DNA from: UBA1402 sp964488495
GTDB taxonomy: Bacteria; Bacteroidota; Bacteroidia; Bacteroidales; UBA1402
Assembly (NCBI GenBank): GCA_964488495.1
Contig: CAZAUQ010000011.1
Coordinates: 1 to 50,731 of the forward strand
Reading direction: 5' to 3'
DNA length: 50,731 nt
Below are positions 27,301 to 34,125 of the stretch, one piece after another. Under the pieces are notes generated by a model. The model had not been told where the DNA came from, ran no database searches, and was given only the letters and a program-made list of their open reading frames with translations. The stretch's first letter is position 1. Each line of letters starts with the position of its first letter. The translations under genes were made by a program, and so were the position numbers.

Positions 27301-28564
27301 GAAAAAGTCGGAGCTTATTTATGATGCCGAGATTCTGCGTAAAATACTAAGTAATTTGTTATCGAACGCGGTGAAATATACTCCCGACTACGGCAGTATA
27401 AAAATCAAGCTTTTTGATATACAAAAAAACGATGCCGACTGGATAAGAATCACGGTCAGCGATAGTGGCAAAGGTATTCCCGAAGAAGAACTGGAGAAAA
27501 TATTTGAACGTTTTTATCAGATCAAAGAGCAACAAACTTATCAAGTCAACGGACAATCCGGAACAGGGGTGGGTTTGTTCCTGTGCAGAGAACTGGCTCA
27601 GATACACGGAGGTGCCATTTACGCAGGCAACAATCGCCTGGGAGGGGCTCGTATTGTGTTGGAAATACCTGCGGAATTTCCCTCCGGCCCTGTAGAAAAC
27701 GCAGATAGCGGAGTCTGTGTGATTGTGCACAACGAAGAAGAGGCTCAGGAAGAGCTCCTAGAATCAACTGTTTCATCCGCCGAAACCATGAACAGGTTGA
27801 AGCCGCTGCTGTTGGTGGTGGAAGATAATAAAGATATGCGTCAGTATCTGGCTTCTTTTTTGCACGATCATTATAATCTGTTGGAAGCTGTAGATGGTGA
27901 GGAAGGCTGGATGATGGTACAGCGTAATCTGCCCGATATTGTTATAAGTGATGTTATGATGCCTCGCATGGACGGTATACAATTGTGTCGCAAAATCAAA
28001 ACAGAGTTCAAAACATCGCATATACCTGTAGTATTATTGACGGCTTTCAGCTCTCTGAACAATGAGATAGAAGGATTGGAGTCAGGAGCAAACGATTATT
28101 TGCCCAAGCCATTTGATGAGCGCCTGCTCAAGGCTAAAATCAAGAATATCCTGCAACTTCGCGAACGTATTCATCAAAATTTTGCTGAGAACATGAGTAC
28201 TAGTCAGCTTGACATTGCCGAAAATTCTCCCGATAAAAATTTTCTGGAGAAAATGATGAAAATTGTTCAGTTGCGCTATGCTGATCCTTTATTTAATGTA
28301 AGTGTTTTTATAGAGGAATTGGGTATTTCCCGCAGTTTGCTTCACAAAAAATTACAATCTTTGGTTGGACAATCAGCCGGCCGTTTCATACGGAATTATC
28401 GACTGAACAAGGCCAAAGATATTATAAACAATAATCCTGCCATGAATATATCGGAAGTGGCGTATTCCGTGGGATTCAACGATCCAAAGTATTTCACCCG
28501 CTGTTTTACCAAACACTACGGTCTCAGCCCCAGTGTTTATTCAGGGAATCTGCATGAAAGCTAA
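24332..28564 (+). CDS. Hybrid two-component system (HTCS) sensor/regulator
   Basis: 1410 residues joining a sensor kinase and a response regulator in one chain. A signal peptide (about 1-26) leads into a periplasmic sensor of two seven-bladed propellers made of two-component-regulator repeats such as F-M-W-F-A-T-W-G-G-L-D-R-Y-D. A Y_Y_Y domain (about 750-828) and one membrane segment (about 830-850) follow. The HisKA domain has H896 in T-H-E-F-K-T-P. The HATPase has N-L-L-S-N-A-V-K-Y-T, D-S-G-K-G-I-P and G-T-G-V-G-L-F. The receiver has phospho-acceptor D1207 (S-D-V-M-M-P-R-M-D-G), and an AraC-type double HTH ends the chain (I-S-E-V-A-Y-S-V-G-F-N-D-P-K-Y-F-T-R). All key residues are present. 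HTCS proteins bind an oligosaccharide in the periplasm and activate their own glycan locus; the operators at 7495-7583 are the likely target (inference). Confidence 0.95.
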   Translation: MKEKKKCLSGLSLLVVFCISSVCLQATDYHFKRLTSDEQLSQNFVDDIYKDSKGFMWFATWGGLDRYDGYSVTSYNTENTKLKSNFCFCLAEDSFERLWVGSDLGLSCIDLNTGQSLNLIEENSQYSEVLSQSVYALHCDSQSKLWVAGDHGLACLVFDAQGNIVNFYSLNMLTVLALCEDYYGRIWLATSSGKLQCLSNKNPGQFDFENIPELLQRETFNFIRCIYADRMGTLWIGSSQGLFCYNPHTSVLQEYTYSETVPGSLPHSFVNDIVQDNTGKIWVATLGGLAMWNQSTDNFTRFQSDDSDESINNNFLNSLFADDRNILWIGTEKGGVNWMFEKRKMIHAIRHHPADPGSIYTGPVNSILEDSQGNLWVGLVEGGLHFRAKGQESFKHYLHTSRPGSLTQNTVSKIYEDSDAHIWLGTWGGGLNRLLKDGSGFESYVPGDEKGSIASLFVSDLVEDSLHNGLWVGMNNGLQFFDKQSGQFLNVFVGSDISYPPKEVNFLKIDCKQRLWVATNIGLYCFYLNSFDIPGVPAKYDYFRYSLHDPTSGQLAKIISIYEDEDVLWFGSNGEGLYKMEELSTADSLDLKKKPGWKGPHVYKAAESYFRFIHYDKRLGFADNVIYTILEDDDNRLWMSTNNGLVRFEPQSLEVVNYSKEDGLLSNQFYWMAGCKGSDGILYFGNLKGLNYIEPGRFKNNDYMPRPDLITLHILNNKIEPGVAVHNKTYLEKHLFASSELVIPKKDKSFSLEFSALDYEFPERIRYAYYLQGFDEQWTSVGPERRYVYYTNLKQGRYVFMLRCSNSDGVWSDKITSLPIVIRPPFYQSLMFRIVLFLVLLGLALSFFMSREKRIKRNRAELEAKVEARTIELQEAYRQVEALNQEKLSVFTNITHEFKTPLSLIMGPIKRMLSLSKDPLVLDQLKLAERNAERLLILVNQLMDFRKVEEKACRLHKTRGNLLELVREVLFPFADAVEKRFIQCSLISSLKKSELIYDAEILRKILSNLLSNAVKYTPDYGSIKIKLFDIQKNDADWIRITVSDSGKGIPEEELEKIFERFYQIKEQQTYQVNGQSGTGVGLFLCRELAQIHGGAIYAGNNRLGGARIVLEIPAEFPSGPVENADSGVCVIVHNEEEAQEELLESTVSSAETMNRLKPLLLVVEDNKDMRQYLASFLHDHYNLLEAVDGEEGWMMVQRNLPDIVISDVMMPRMDGIQLCRKIKTEFKTSHIPVVLLTAFSSLNNEIEGLESGANDYLPKPFDERLLKAKIKNILQLRERIHQNFAENMSTSQLDIAENSPDKNFLEKMMKIVQLRYADPLFNVSVFIEELGISRSLLHKKLQSLVGQSAGRFIRNYRLNKAKDIINNNPAMNISEVAYSVGFNDPKYFTRCFTKHYGLSPSVYSGNLHES

Positions 28565-29432
28565 AGTAATTTTCCCGATGCTTTTCCTGTTTTGCTTTTT
28601 GCATTCAGGCTTTGCGCAAACTGTCGTTGAAGAGATTGACAGCTTGTTGCCGGAAAAATTATATCCGGATGTGTCGACAGATTCTACAGATAATCTGGCG
28701 GTGTCCGGAAATTCTAAAATGAGTGTAGATTATAATGCAACTGTGCGACAATACAGCAATTGGTATTCTTTTGAAAGGCCGGATGCTTTGTATGCCAAAA
28801 AATATTTGCGTCAAAGTATTGCTCCTCTTGCAGCGGCTGTGCTTGGCTTGGGAATACTTGGAATGAGCGATTTCAAGGTACAACTACAGGAAAGTCTAAA
28901 CTGGAACAAAGACTTGCAAGTGCCCATGTTCGAAGATCAAATAAGGCATGCTCCCTATGCCCTAGGTCTGATACTTCCTCTTTTTGGGAAATACCCCAAA
29001 CATAAACTCCTGCATTTACTTCCCCTGGTTACAGGCTCTTATTTGTTGTCCGACGGAGTAGTACATCAATTGAAAGAACATACAGCCATGGCCAGACCAA
29101 ATCCGCTACTGGAACACGATGCTTTTCCTTCCCAACATACTGCAATGGCCTTTGTGGCCGCAACTATTATTCATCATGAATTTGGGGATTATAGCCCCTG
29201 GATTTCCGTAAGCGGATATACCCTGGCCGCCTGGGTGGCGTATTCCAGAGTGGCTAAAAATTATCACTGGACGAGTGATGTCTTGGTTGGAGCTGCCATC
29301 GGAACCCTCAGTACCCATTTAGTCTATCTGAGCTATGATTTTCTTTCGGATCTTTTTACCAAAAACAATATGACCTTCTATCCTTATCTGATCGAAGGTG
29401 GTGGTGGCGTTTATTTGTCACTTTCATTTTAA
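28554..29432 (+). CDS. PAP2-family phosphatase, membrane or exported
   Basis: 292 residues from the ATG at 28554, which lies inside the last codons of the HTCS gene (11-nt overlap). This start gives a signal peptide ending at F-A/Q-T-V-V; a GTG 21 nt upstream would spoil it. The three phosphatase motifs are visible: K-x6-R-P as K-E-H-T-A-M-A-R-P, P-S-Q-H-T (the usual P-S-G-H with Q for G), and S-R-x5-H-x3-D as S-R-V-A-K-N-Y-H-W-T-S-D. Members dephosphorylate lipid phosphates such as undecaprenyl pyrophosphate or phosphatidic/lipid A phosphates. The protein ends in a beta-like G-G-G-V-Y-L-S-L-S-F. Overlap with the HTCS suggests translational coupling, but a functional link to glycan use is unproven. 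Confidence 0.85.
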   Translation: MKAKVIFPMLFLFCFLHSGFAQTVVEEIDSLLPEKLYPDVSTDSTDNLAVSGNSKMSVDYNATVRQYSNWYSFERPDALYAKKYLRQSIAPLAAAVLGLGILGMSDFKVQLQESLNWNKDLQVPMFEDQIRHAPYALGLILPLFGKYPKHKLLHLLPLVTGSYLLSDGVVHQLKEHTAMARPNPLLEHDAFPSQHTAMAFVAATIIHHEFGDYSPWISVSGYTLAAWVAYSRVAKNYHWTSDVLVGAAIGTLSTHLVYLSYDFLSDLFTKNNMTFYPYLIEGGGGVYLSLSF

Positions 29433-29467
29433 GTTAGACCGAAAAGGAATAAAAATTCACAGAAAGA

Positions 29468-29499
29468 TTGATTTGTCTGAATATTTTTTTCTACCTTTG
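29468..29499 (+). promoter_or_regulatory. Promoter of the DUF177-rpmF unit
   Basis: The -7 box TACCTTTG (29492-29499) matches TAnnTTTG, with ATTG ending at 29470 as a possible -33 element 21 nt upstream. The start codon follows about 25 nt later. Confidence 0.65.
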
Positions 29500-29524
29500 C
29501 GCGGTTTTTTAGTAAGTACGACAG

Positions 29525-30079
29525 GTGGGTAAACTCGATATATATAAGCTTCCGCTGAAAAGCCTGGGTATTGGAACTCATGTTTATGAATTTCAACTCG
29601 ATACTCACTGGTTCGAATTAATGGACGGACCGGATGTGCAAAAAGGCAAAGTAAAGGCCATAGTGCAGGTTATCAACACCGGCCATTTGTATGATCTTCG
29701 TTTTGAGCTGACGGGCGGGGTCGAAGTTCCCTGCGACAGGTGTCTGGACGATATGACCATAGAAGTGGATCAAAAAAGCCAGCTTTTTGTTAAATTCGGA
29801 CCTGAATTTTACGAAGAAAGCGAAGATATGATCGTGGTTCCCGAAAGAGAAGGAGAACTCAATGTTGCCTGGTTTTTGTACGAGCTGATTGTTTTCAGTA
29901 TTCCATTAAAACATGTTCACGCTCCGGGTAAATGCAATAAGGCAATGATGTCTAAACTTAAAAAGCACATGGCCGGGCCCAAAGACGAAGAAGAAACCGA
30001 GGTGGATTTGCTGGACGAGGAAGACTTGGAGCTCCTGGATGACAATGACCAGTCTTCGGGAACTGTCTGGGAAGACTAG
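29525..30079 (+). CDS. DUF177/YceD-family protein
   Basis: 184 residues, read from GTG at 29525. An in-frame TAA at 29513 excludes any longer frame, and starting here keeps the family N-terminus (G-K-L-D-I-Y-K-L-P-L). The family signature C-D-R-C-L-D is at about residues 75-80, and the tail is strongly acidic. YceD-family proteins are encoded next to rpmF across bacteria and have been linked to 23S rRNA processing or ribosome assembly; the exact biochemical role is not settled. The gene has its own promoter and precedes rpmF by 47 nt, the standard arrangement. Confidence 0.9.
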   Translation: MGKLDIYKLPLKSLGIGTHVYEFQLDTHWFELMDGPDVQKGKVKAIVQVINTGHLYDLRFELTGGVEVPCDRCLDDMTIEVDQKSQLFVKFGPEFYEESEDMIVVPEREGELNVAWFLYELIVFSIPLKHVHAPGKCNKAMMSKLKKHMAGPKDEEETEVDLLDEEDLELLDDNDQSSGTVWED

Positions 30080-30126
30080 AAAAGATTACTGATAATACTA
30101 ATTTATAATATATAATATATACTCAA

Positions 30127-30309
30127 ATGGCACACCCTAAGCACAAACATTCGAATACCAGAACAGCCAAAAGGAGAACGCATTACAAAGCAGAACTTCC
30201 CACATTGGCCGTTTGTCCCAATTGTGGCGCCCAGTATATTTTCCATACTGTTTGTGGAGAATGCGGATACTATCGCGGAAAACTGGCTATTGAACAAAAA
30301 GAGTCCTGA
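30127..30309 (+). CDS. rpmF: 50S ribosomal protein L32
   Basis: 60 residues starting M-A-H-P-K-H-K-H-S. It has the zinc-binding pairs C-P-N-C and C-G-E-C, so this is the zinc-ribbon form. It is co-transcribed with the upstream DUF177 gene and followed by a probable terminator. Confidence 0.96.
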   Translation: MAHPKHKHSNTRTAKRRTHYKAELPTLAVCPNCGAQYIFHTVCGECGYYRGKLAIEQKES

Positions 30310-30376
30310 TTGAAGGGCCTTTTTACGGGAATTGCTTCTTCCACAGTAGAGATACGGTGGCTGGAGACGTGGTATA

Positions 30377-30432
30377 ACGGATGTCACAATATATATGGTG
30401 TTACGTATATAACGTGAATATCCGTTTTTTTT
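30377..30432 (+). terminator. Probable intrinsic terminator after rpmF
   Basis: ACGGAT (30377-30382) pairs with ATCCGT (30420-30425), with further pairing inside (CAC/GTG and TATATA/TATATA around the loop), and a run of eight Ts begins at the end of the stem. It ends only 13 nt before the era start, so it must sit in the era leader if transcription reads through. Confidence 0.65.
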
Positions 30433-30445
30433 ATTCATACTGATT

Positions 30446-31327
30446 ATGCATAAATCCGGTTTTGTAAATATCGTCGGGAATCCGAATGTCGGAAAATCAA
30501 GCCTGATGAATATCCTGGTAGGAGAGAAGATGTCTATAATTACATCCAAAGCTCAAACCACCCGACACAGGATAATAGGCATCGTTAACGGGCCTGATTA
30601 TCAGATTGTTTTTTCGGACACCCCCGGTGTGTTAAAGCCCAAATACAAGTTACAGGAAAGTATGCTGAACTTTTCTTCTTCGGCTTTGGTAGATGCGGAT
30701 ATACTATTGTATATGACCGATACCGTTGAGAAGATTGAAAAAAACGAAAGCTTTCTCGAAAAGGTAAAACAGGCGACCGTGCCAGTGCTGGTCATCATTA
30801 ATAAAATTGATCTGAGCAGCGAAGAAGCTTTACAAAAACAAGTTCAGGCTTTGCAAACACTTTTACCCCGGGCCGAAATAATTCCCTTGTCGGCTTTGCA
30901 TAAATTTGGCCTGGATTATTTAATGAAACGTATACTGGATTTGTTGCCCGAATCGCCGCCTTATTTTGGCAAAGATGCTCTGACAGACCGTCCTGCGCGT
31001 TTTTTTGTGTCAGAAATCATACGTGAAAAAATTCTGCTCTATTATCAACAGGAAATACCCTATGCCGTAGAGGTAGTGGTGGAAACCTATAAGGAAGAGA
31101 AAGAAAAAATATATCTGACAGCCCTTATCCTCGTGGAGCGGGAATCACAAAAAGGGATTATAATCGGACATCAGGGCAAAGCTCTTAAAAAACTGGGGAC
31201 TGTGGCTCGCCAGGAAATTGAAAGTTTTACAGGAAAAAACGTATTCCTCGAATTGTTCGTTAAGGTTGAAAAAGACTGGCGAACAAACGAGATAAGTTTG
31301 AAAAACTTCGGATACATTCAGGATTAA
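30446..31327 (+). CDS. era: GTPase Era
   Basis: 293 residues. GTPase motifs G-N-P-N-V-G-K-S-S (about 9-17), D-T-P-G-V and N-K-I-D are present. The C-terminal KH domain has I-I-I-G-H-Q-G-K-A-L-K-K-L near residues 237-249, which binds the 3' end of 16S rRNA. Era acts in 30S subunit maturation and couples it to growth. It is followed by der after 10 nt, so the two ribosome-assembly GTPases form a pair. No clear TAnnTTTG promoter lies between the preceding terminator and the start. Confidence 0.97.
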   Translation: MHKSGFVNIVGNPNVGKSSLMNILVGEKMSIITSKAQTTRHRIIGIVNGPDYQIVFSDTPGVLKPKYKLQESMLNFSSSALVDADILLYMTDTVEKIEKNESFLEKVKQATVPVLVIINKIDLSSEEALQKQVQALQTLLPRAEIIPLSALHKFGLDYLMKRILDLLPESPPYFGKDALTDRPARFFVSEIIREKILLYYQQEIPYAVEVVVETYKEEKEKIYLTALILVERESQKGIIIGHQGKALKKLGTVARQEIESFTGKNVFLELFVKVEKDWRTNEISLKNFGYIQD

Positions 31328-31337
31328 CGACAGCAAT

Positions 31338-32660
31338 ATGGGAAATATGGTGGCCATAGTAGGCCGTCCCAACGTGGGAAAATCAACTTTGTTCAACCGT
31401 TTGGTAGAAAGCCGCCAGGCCATAGTCGACGAAGAAGCCGGCACCACCCGTGATCGTCATTACGGTTTTGCCCAGTGGAATGCCTGCGAATTTTCGGTGA
31501 TTGATACCGGAGGCTGGGTGGAAGGCTCGGATGATGTGTTTGAGGAGGCAATTAACAAGCAAGTACAGCTGGCCATAGACGAAGCTGATGTTATCTTGTT
31601 TATGGTTGATGTGGTGCACGGCATCACAGACCTGGACGAGACATTGGCTTCCCGTTTGCGCCGCTTAAACAAAAATCGTCCTGTTCTGTTGGTTGCCAAC
31701 AAAGCCGATAATTACGAGATTGGTATGAACGCCGGCGAGTTTTATAAACTAGGCTTGGGTGATCCAATTGTAGTGTCGGCCATCAACGGTTCAGGAACCG
31801 GTGACCTGCTGGATCTGCTTGTTGCAAAATTTGACAAAACGGCCTCTGTCGATAAAGAGTTGGAGGATTTACCCCGTTTTGCCGTAGTGGGACGCCCCAA
31901 TGCGGGAAAATCTTCCCTGATCAATTCCTTTATAGGAGAAGAAAGACATATAGTGACCGATATTGCGGGAACCACCCGCGATTCGGTGTATACACGTTTT
32001 ACTAAATTCGGATTTGATTTTTATCTGGTTGATACTGCCGGAATCCGCAAAAAAAGTAAAGTAACCGAAGACCTGGAATATTATTCGGTGATGCGCTCCA
32101 TACGTTCCATCGAAAGCGCCGATGTCTGTATCTTAATGATCGATGCCACCAGAGGCATCGAAAGCCAGGATATGAATATCTTTTCTATAATTCAGAAAAA
32201 CAAGAAAGGCCTGGTGGTTTGCGTCAATAAATGGGATCTGGTCGAAAATAAAAGTATCGAAGCCATCAAAACCTTTGAAACGGCGATAAAAGAACGATTT
32301 GCTCCTTTCGTGGATTTCCCCATATTGTTTATTTCGGCAACTACCAGGCAAAGAATCTTTAAAGTGCTCGAAACAGCTTCTGCTGTGTATAATACCCGAA
32401 AACAACATATTTCAACCAGTCAGCTCAACGAATATTTCTTACCCCTCATCGAGAACTATCCCCCGCCGGCTAATAAGGGTAAATACATAAAAATTAAATA
32501 TGTGACTCAAATACAGGGGCCTTACACTCCCAGTTTTGTGTTTTTTGCCAATTTGCCCCAATACATCAAAGAGCCCTACAAACGTTTTCTCGAGAACAAA
32601 CTCCGTTCTCGCTGGAATTTTACCGGCACTCCCGTACAGGTCTTCATCCGTCAGAAATAA
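31338..32660 (+). CDS. der: Ribosome-assembly GTPase Der (EngA)
   Basis: 440 residues with two tandem GTPase domains: G-R-P-N-V-G-K-S / D-T-G-G-W / N-K-A-D in the first, and G-R-P-N-A-G-K-S / D-T-A-G-I / N-K-W-D in the second. A KH-like C-terminal domain starts near residue 350. Der is needed for 50S subunit maturation. Length and motif order are normal. It sits 10 nt after era and 29 nt before the DUF3467 gene. Confidence 0.97.
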   Translation: MGNMVAIVGRPNVGKSTLFNRLVESRQAIVDEEAGTTRDRHYGFAQWNACEFSVIDTGGWVEGSDDVFEEAINKQVQLAIDEADVILFMVDVVHGITDLDETLASRLRRLNKNRPVLLVANKADNYEIGMNAGEFYKLGLGDPIVVSAINGSGTGDLLDLLVAKFDKTASVDKELEDLPRFAVVGRPNAGKSSLINSFIGEERHIVTDIAGTTRDSVYTRFTKFGFDFYLVDTAGIRKKSKVTEDLEYYSVMRSIRSIESADVCILMIDATRGIESQDMNIFSIIQKNKKGLVVCVNKWDLVENKSIEAIKTFETAIKERFAPFVDFPILFISATTRQRIFKVLETASAVYNTRKQHISTSQLNEYFLPLIENYPPPANKGKYIKIKYVTQIQGPYTPSFVFFANLPQYIKEPYKRFLENKLRSRWNFTGTPVQVFIRQK

Positions 32661-32689
32661 TTTATATACCCTGTTAAATCTATCTCCTC

Positions 32690-32992
32690 ATGGAAAAAAA
32701 AGAAAATCAGCTCAACATTGAATTGCCCGAAGAAGTAGCCCAGGGCACCTATTCCAACCTGGCTATTATATCACACTCCAGCGCCGAGTTCATTCTGGAT
32801 TTTATCCGTATGATGCCCGGAGTGCCCAAAGCTAAAGTAAAATCACGCATCATTCTTACACCTGAACACGCCAAACGTCTGTTGATGGCTTTGCAGGATA
32901 ATGTGGTGAAATACGAAAACCAATTTGGCTCCATCAAAAATCCTCAGGCAGGCTCTTTGCCCCCGCTGGGTTTCAGTACGGGCGAGGCTTAA
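32690..32992 (+). CDS. DUF3467-family protein
   Basis: 100 residues matching the small DUF3467 family, with H-S-S-A-E-F-I-L-D-F and I-L-T-P-E-H-A-K-R-L signatures. No signal peptide is present. Members are common in Bacteroidota and some archaea, and their function is unknown. It lies between der and the ribosomal promoter and is probably the last gene of the era-der unit. Confidence 0.88.
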   Translation: MEKKENQLNIELPEEVAQGTYSNLAIISHSSAEFILDFIRMMPGVPKAKVKSRIILTPEHAKRLLMALQDNVVKYENQFGSIKNPQAGSLPPLGFSTGEA

Positions 32993-33010
32993 AATATTTT
33001 CGTCAACTTA

Positions 33011-33042
33011 TTTGTATAAAATAAAAAGACTTTCTATCTTTG
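33011..33042 (+). promoter_or_regulatory. Promoter of the str-S10-spc-alpha cluster
   Basis: TTTG (33011-33014), 20 nt, then TATCTTTG (33035-33042): an exact match in sequence and spacing to the Bacteroidota -33/-7 promoter. The start would be near 33049, leaving a leader of about 60 nt before rpsL. Confidence 0.85.
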
Positions 33043-33110
33043 CAGCCCGTTTTAAGCAAAAAAATGGGCACATATTTAAGGATTAATGATTTAAGACCAA
33101 AAGAAGTAAA

Positions 33111-33497
33111 ATGCCAACAATTCAGCAATTAGTAAGAAAAGGAAGGGTAAATCTGACCGATAACAGCAAGGCACCTGCCCTGGATTCCTGTCCGCAAAGG
33201 CGTGGTGTTTGTGTACGTGTCTATACAACTACACCCAAAAAACCGAATTCTGCAATGCGCAAAGTGGCCAGGGTTCGCTTGACCAACCAAAAAGAGGTAA
33301 ACTGCTACATACCTGGCGAAGGCCATAACCTGCAGGAACACTCTATAGTGCTGGTTCGCGGGGGACGTGTAAAAGATTTACCCGGTGTTCGTTATCACAT
33401 TGTTCGCGGCACACTCGACACTGCAGGTGTTGGCGGTCGTAAACAACGTCGTTCCAAGTATGGAGCCAAAAGGCCCAAGGAAACAGGAAAAAAATAA
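33111..33497 (+). CDS. rpsL: 30S ribosomal protein S12
   Basis: 128 residues. The decoding-centre loop T-P-K-K-P-N-S has K43, and V-K-D-L-P-G has K88, the residues changed in many streptomycin-resistant strains; both are wild type here. It is the first gene after the cluster promoter. The 140-nt spacer to rpsG is the longest gap in the cluster. Confidence 0.98.
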   Translation: MPTIQQLVRKGRVNLTDNSKAPALDSCPQRRGVCVRVYTTTPKKPNSAMRKVARVRLTNQKEVNCYIPGEGHNLQEHSIVLVRGGRVKDLPGVRYHIVRGTLDTAGVGGRKQRRSKYGAKRPKETGKK

Positions 33498-33637
33498 ATT
33501 AAAGCATCATACATTCATCACCAGTTTTTAGTGTATTGGTAATAAGGGAGACTTGTTCTTCCGGGTTGAGTAAATGTTCCGGTGGGAGCGTTGAAGACAA
33601 ACAACCAAAACAATAAAACGGTCAATTATTTGAGAAA
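33498..33637 (+). promoter_or_regulatory. Long rpsL-rpsG spacer, possible S7 control site
   Basis: 140 nt without a gene, while the other spacers of the cluster are at most 60 nt. It carries two copies of TTCCGG in a G-rich stretch around 33558-33587. In E. coli the rpsL-rpsG spacer binds S7 and controls translation; a similar role here is inference only. Confidence 0.35.
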
Positions 33638-34114
33638 ATGAGAAAAAGCAAACCGAAAAAACGGGTTATCCTCCCGGATCCTGTTTTTAATGACACCAAG
33701 GTGACTAAATTTGTCAATCACCTGATGTATGACGGGAAAAAGAATGTTTCTTACGAAATTTTCTATTCCGCTTTGAAAACCGTTAAGGCCAAGTTGCCTA
33801 ACGAAGAAAAATCTGCACTCGAAATCTGGAAGGCTGCCCTCGACAACATTACTCCTCAGGTCGAAGTCAAATCCCGCCGCGTGGGAGGTGCCACTTTCCA
33901 AGTTCCTACAGAGATCCGCCCGGATCGTAAGGAATCCATTTCAATGAAAAATGTTATTTTATATGCCCGCAAACGTGGAGGTAAGTCCATGTCTGAGAAA
34001 CTGGCTGCAGAGATTGTTGATGCCTTCAACAACCAGGGCGGAGCATTCAAACGCAAGGAAGACATGCACAGAATGGCCGAAGCCAACCGTGCTTTTGCTC
34101 ACTTCCGGTTTTAA
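33638..34114 (+). CDS. rpsG: 30S ribosomal protein S7
   Basis: 158 residues, starting M-R-K-S-K-P-K-K-R. It shows the family stretch K-F-V-N-H-L-M-Y-D-G-K-K and the C-terminal H-R-M-A-E-A-N-R-A-F-A-H-F-R. S7 nucleates assembly of the 30S head. The fusA start lies 11 nt after its stop. Confidence 0.98.
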   Translation: MRKSKPKKRVILPDPVFNDTKVTKFVNHLMYDGKKNVSYEIFYSALKTVKAKLPNEEKSALEIWKAALDNITPQVEVKSRRVGGATFQVPTEIRPDRKESISMKNVILYARKRGGKSMSEKLAAEIVDAFNNQGGAFKRKEDMHRMAEANRAFAHFRF

Positions 34115-34125
34115 TTGATCAGACG

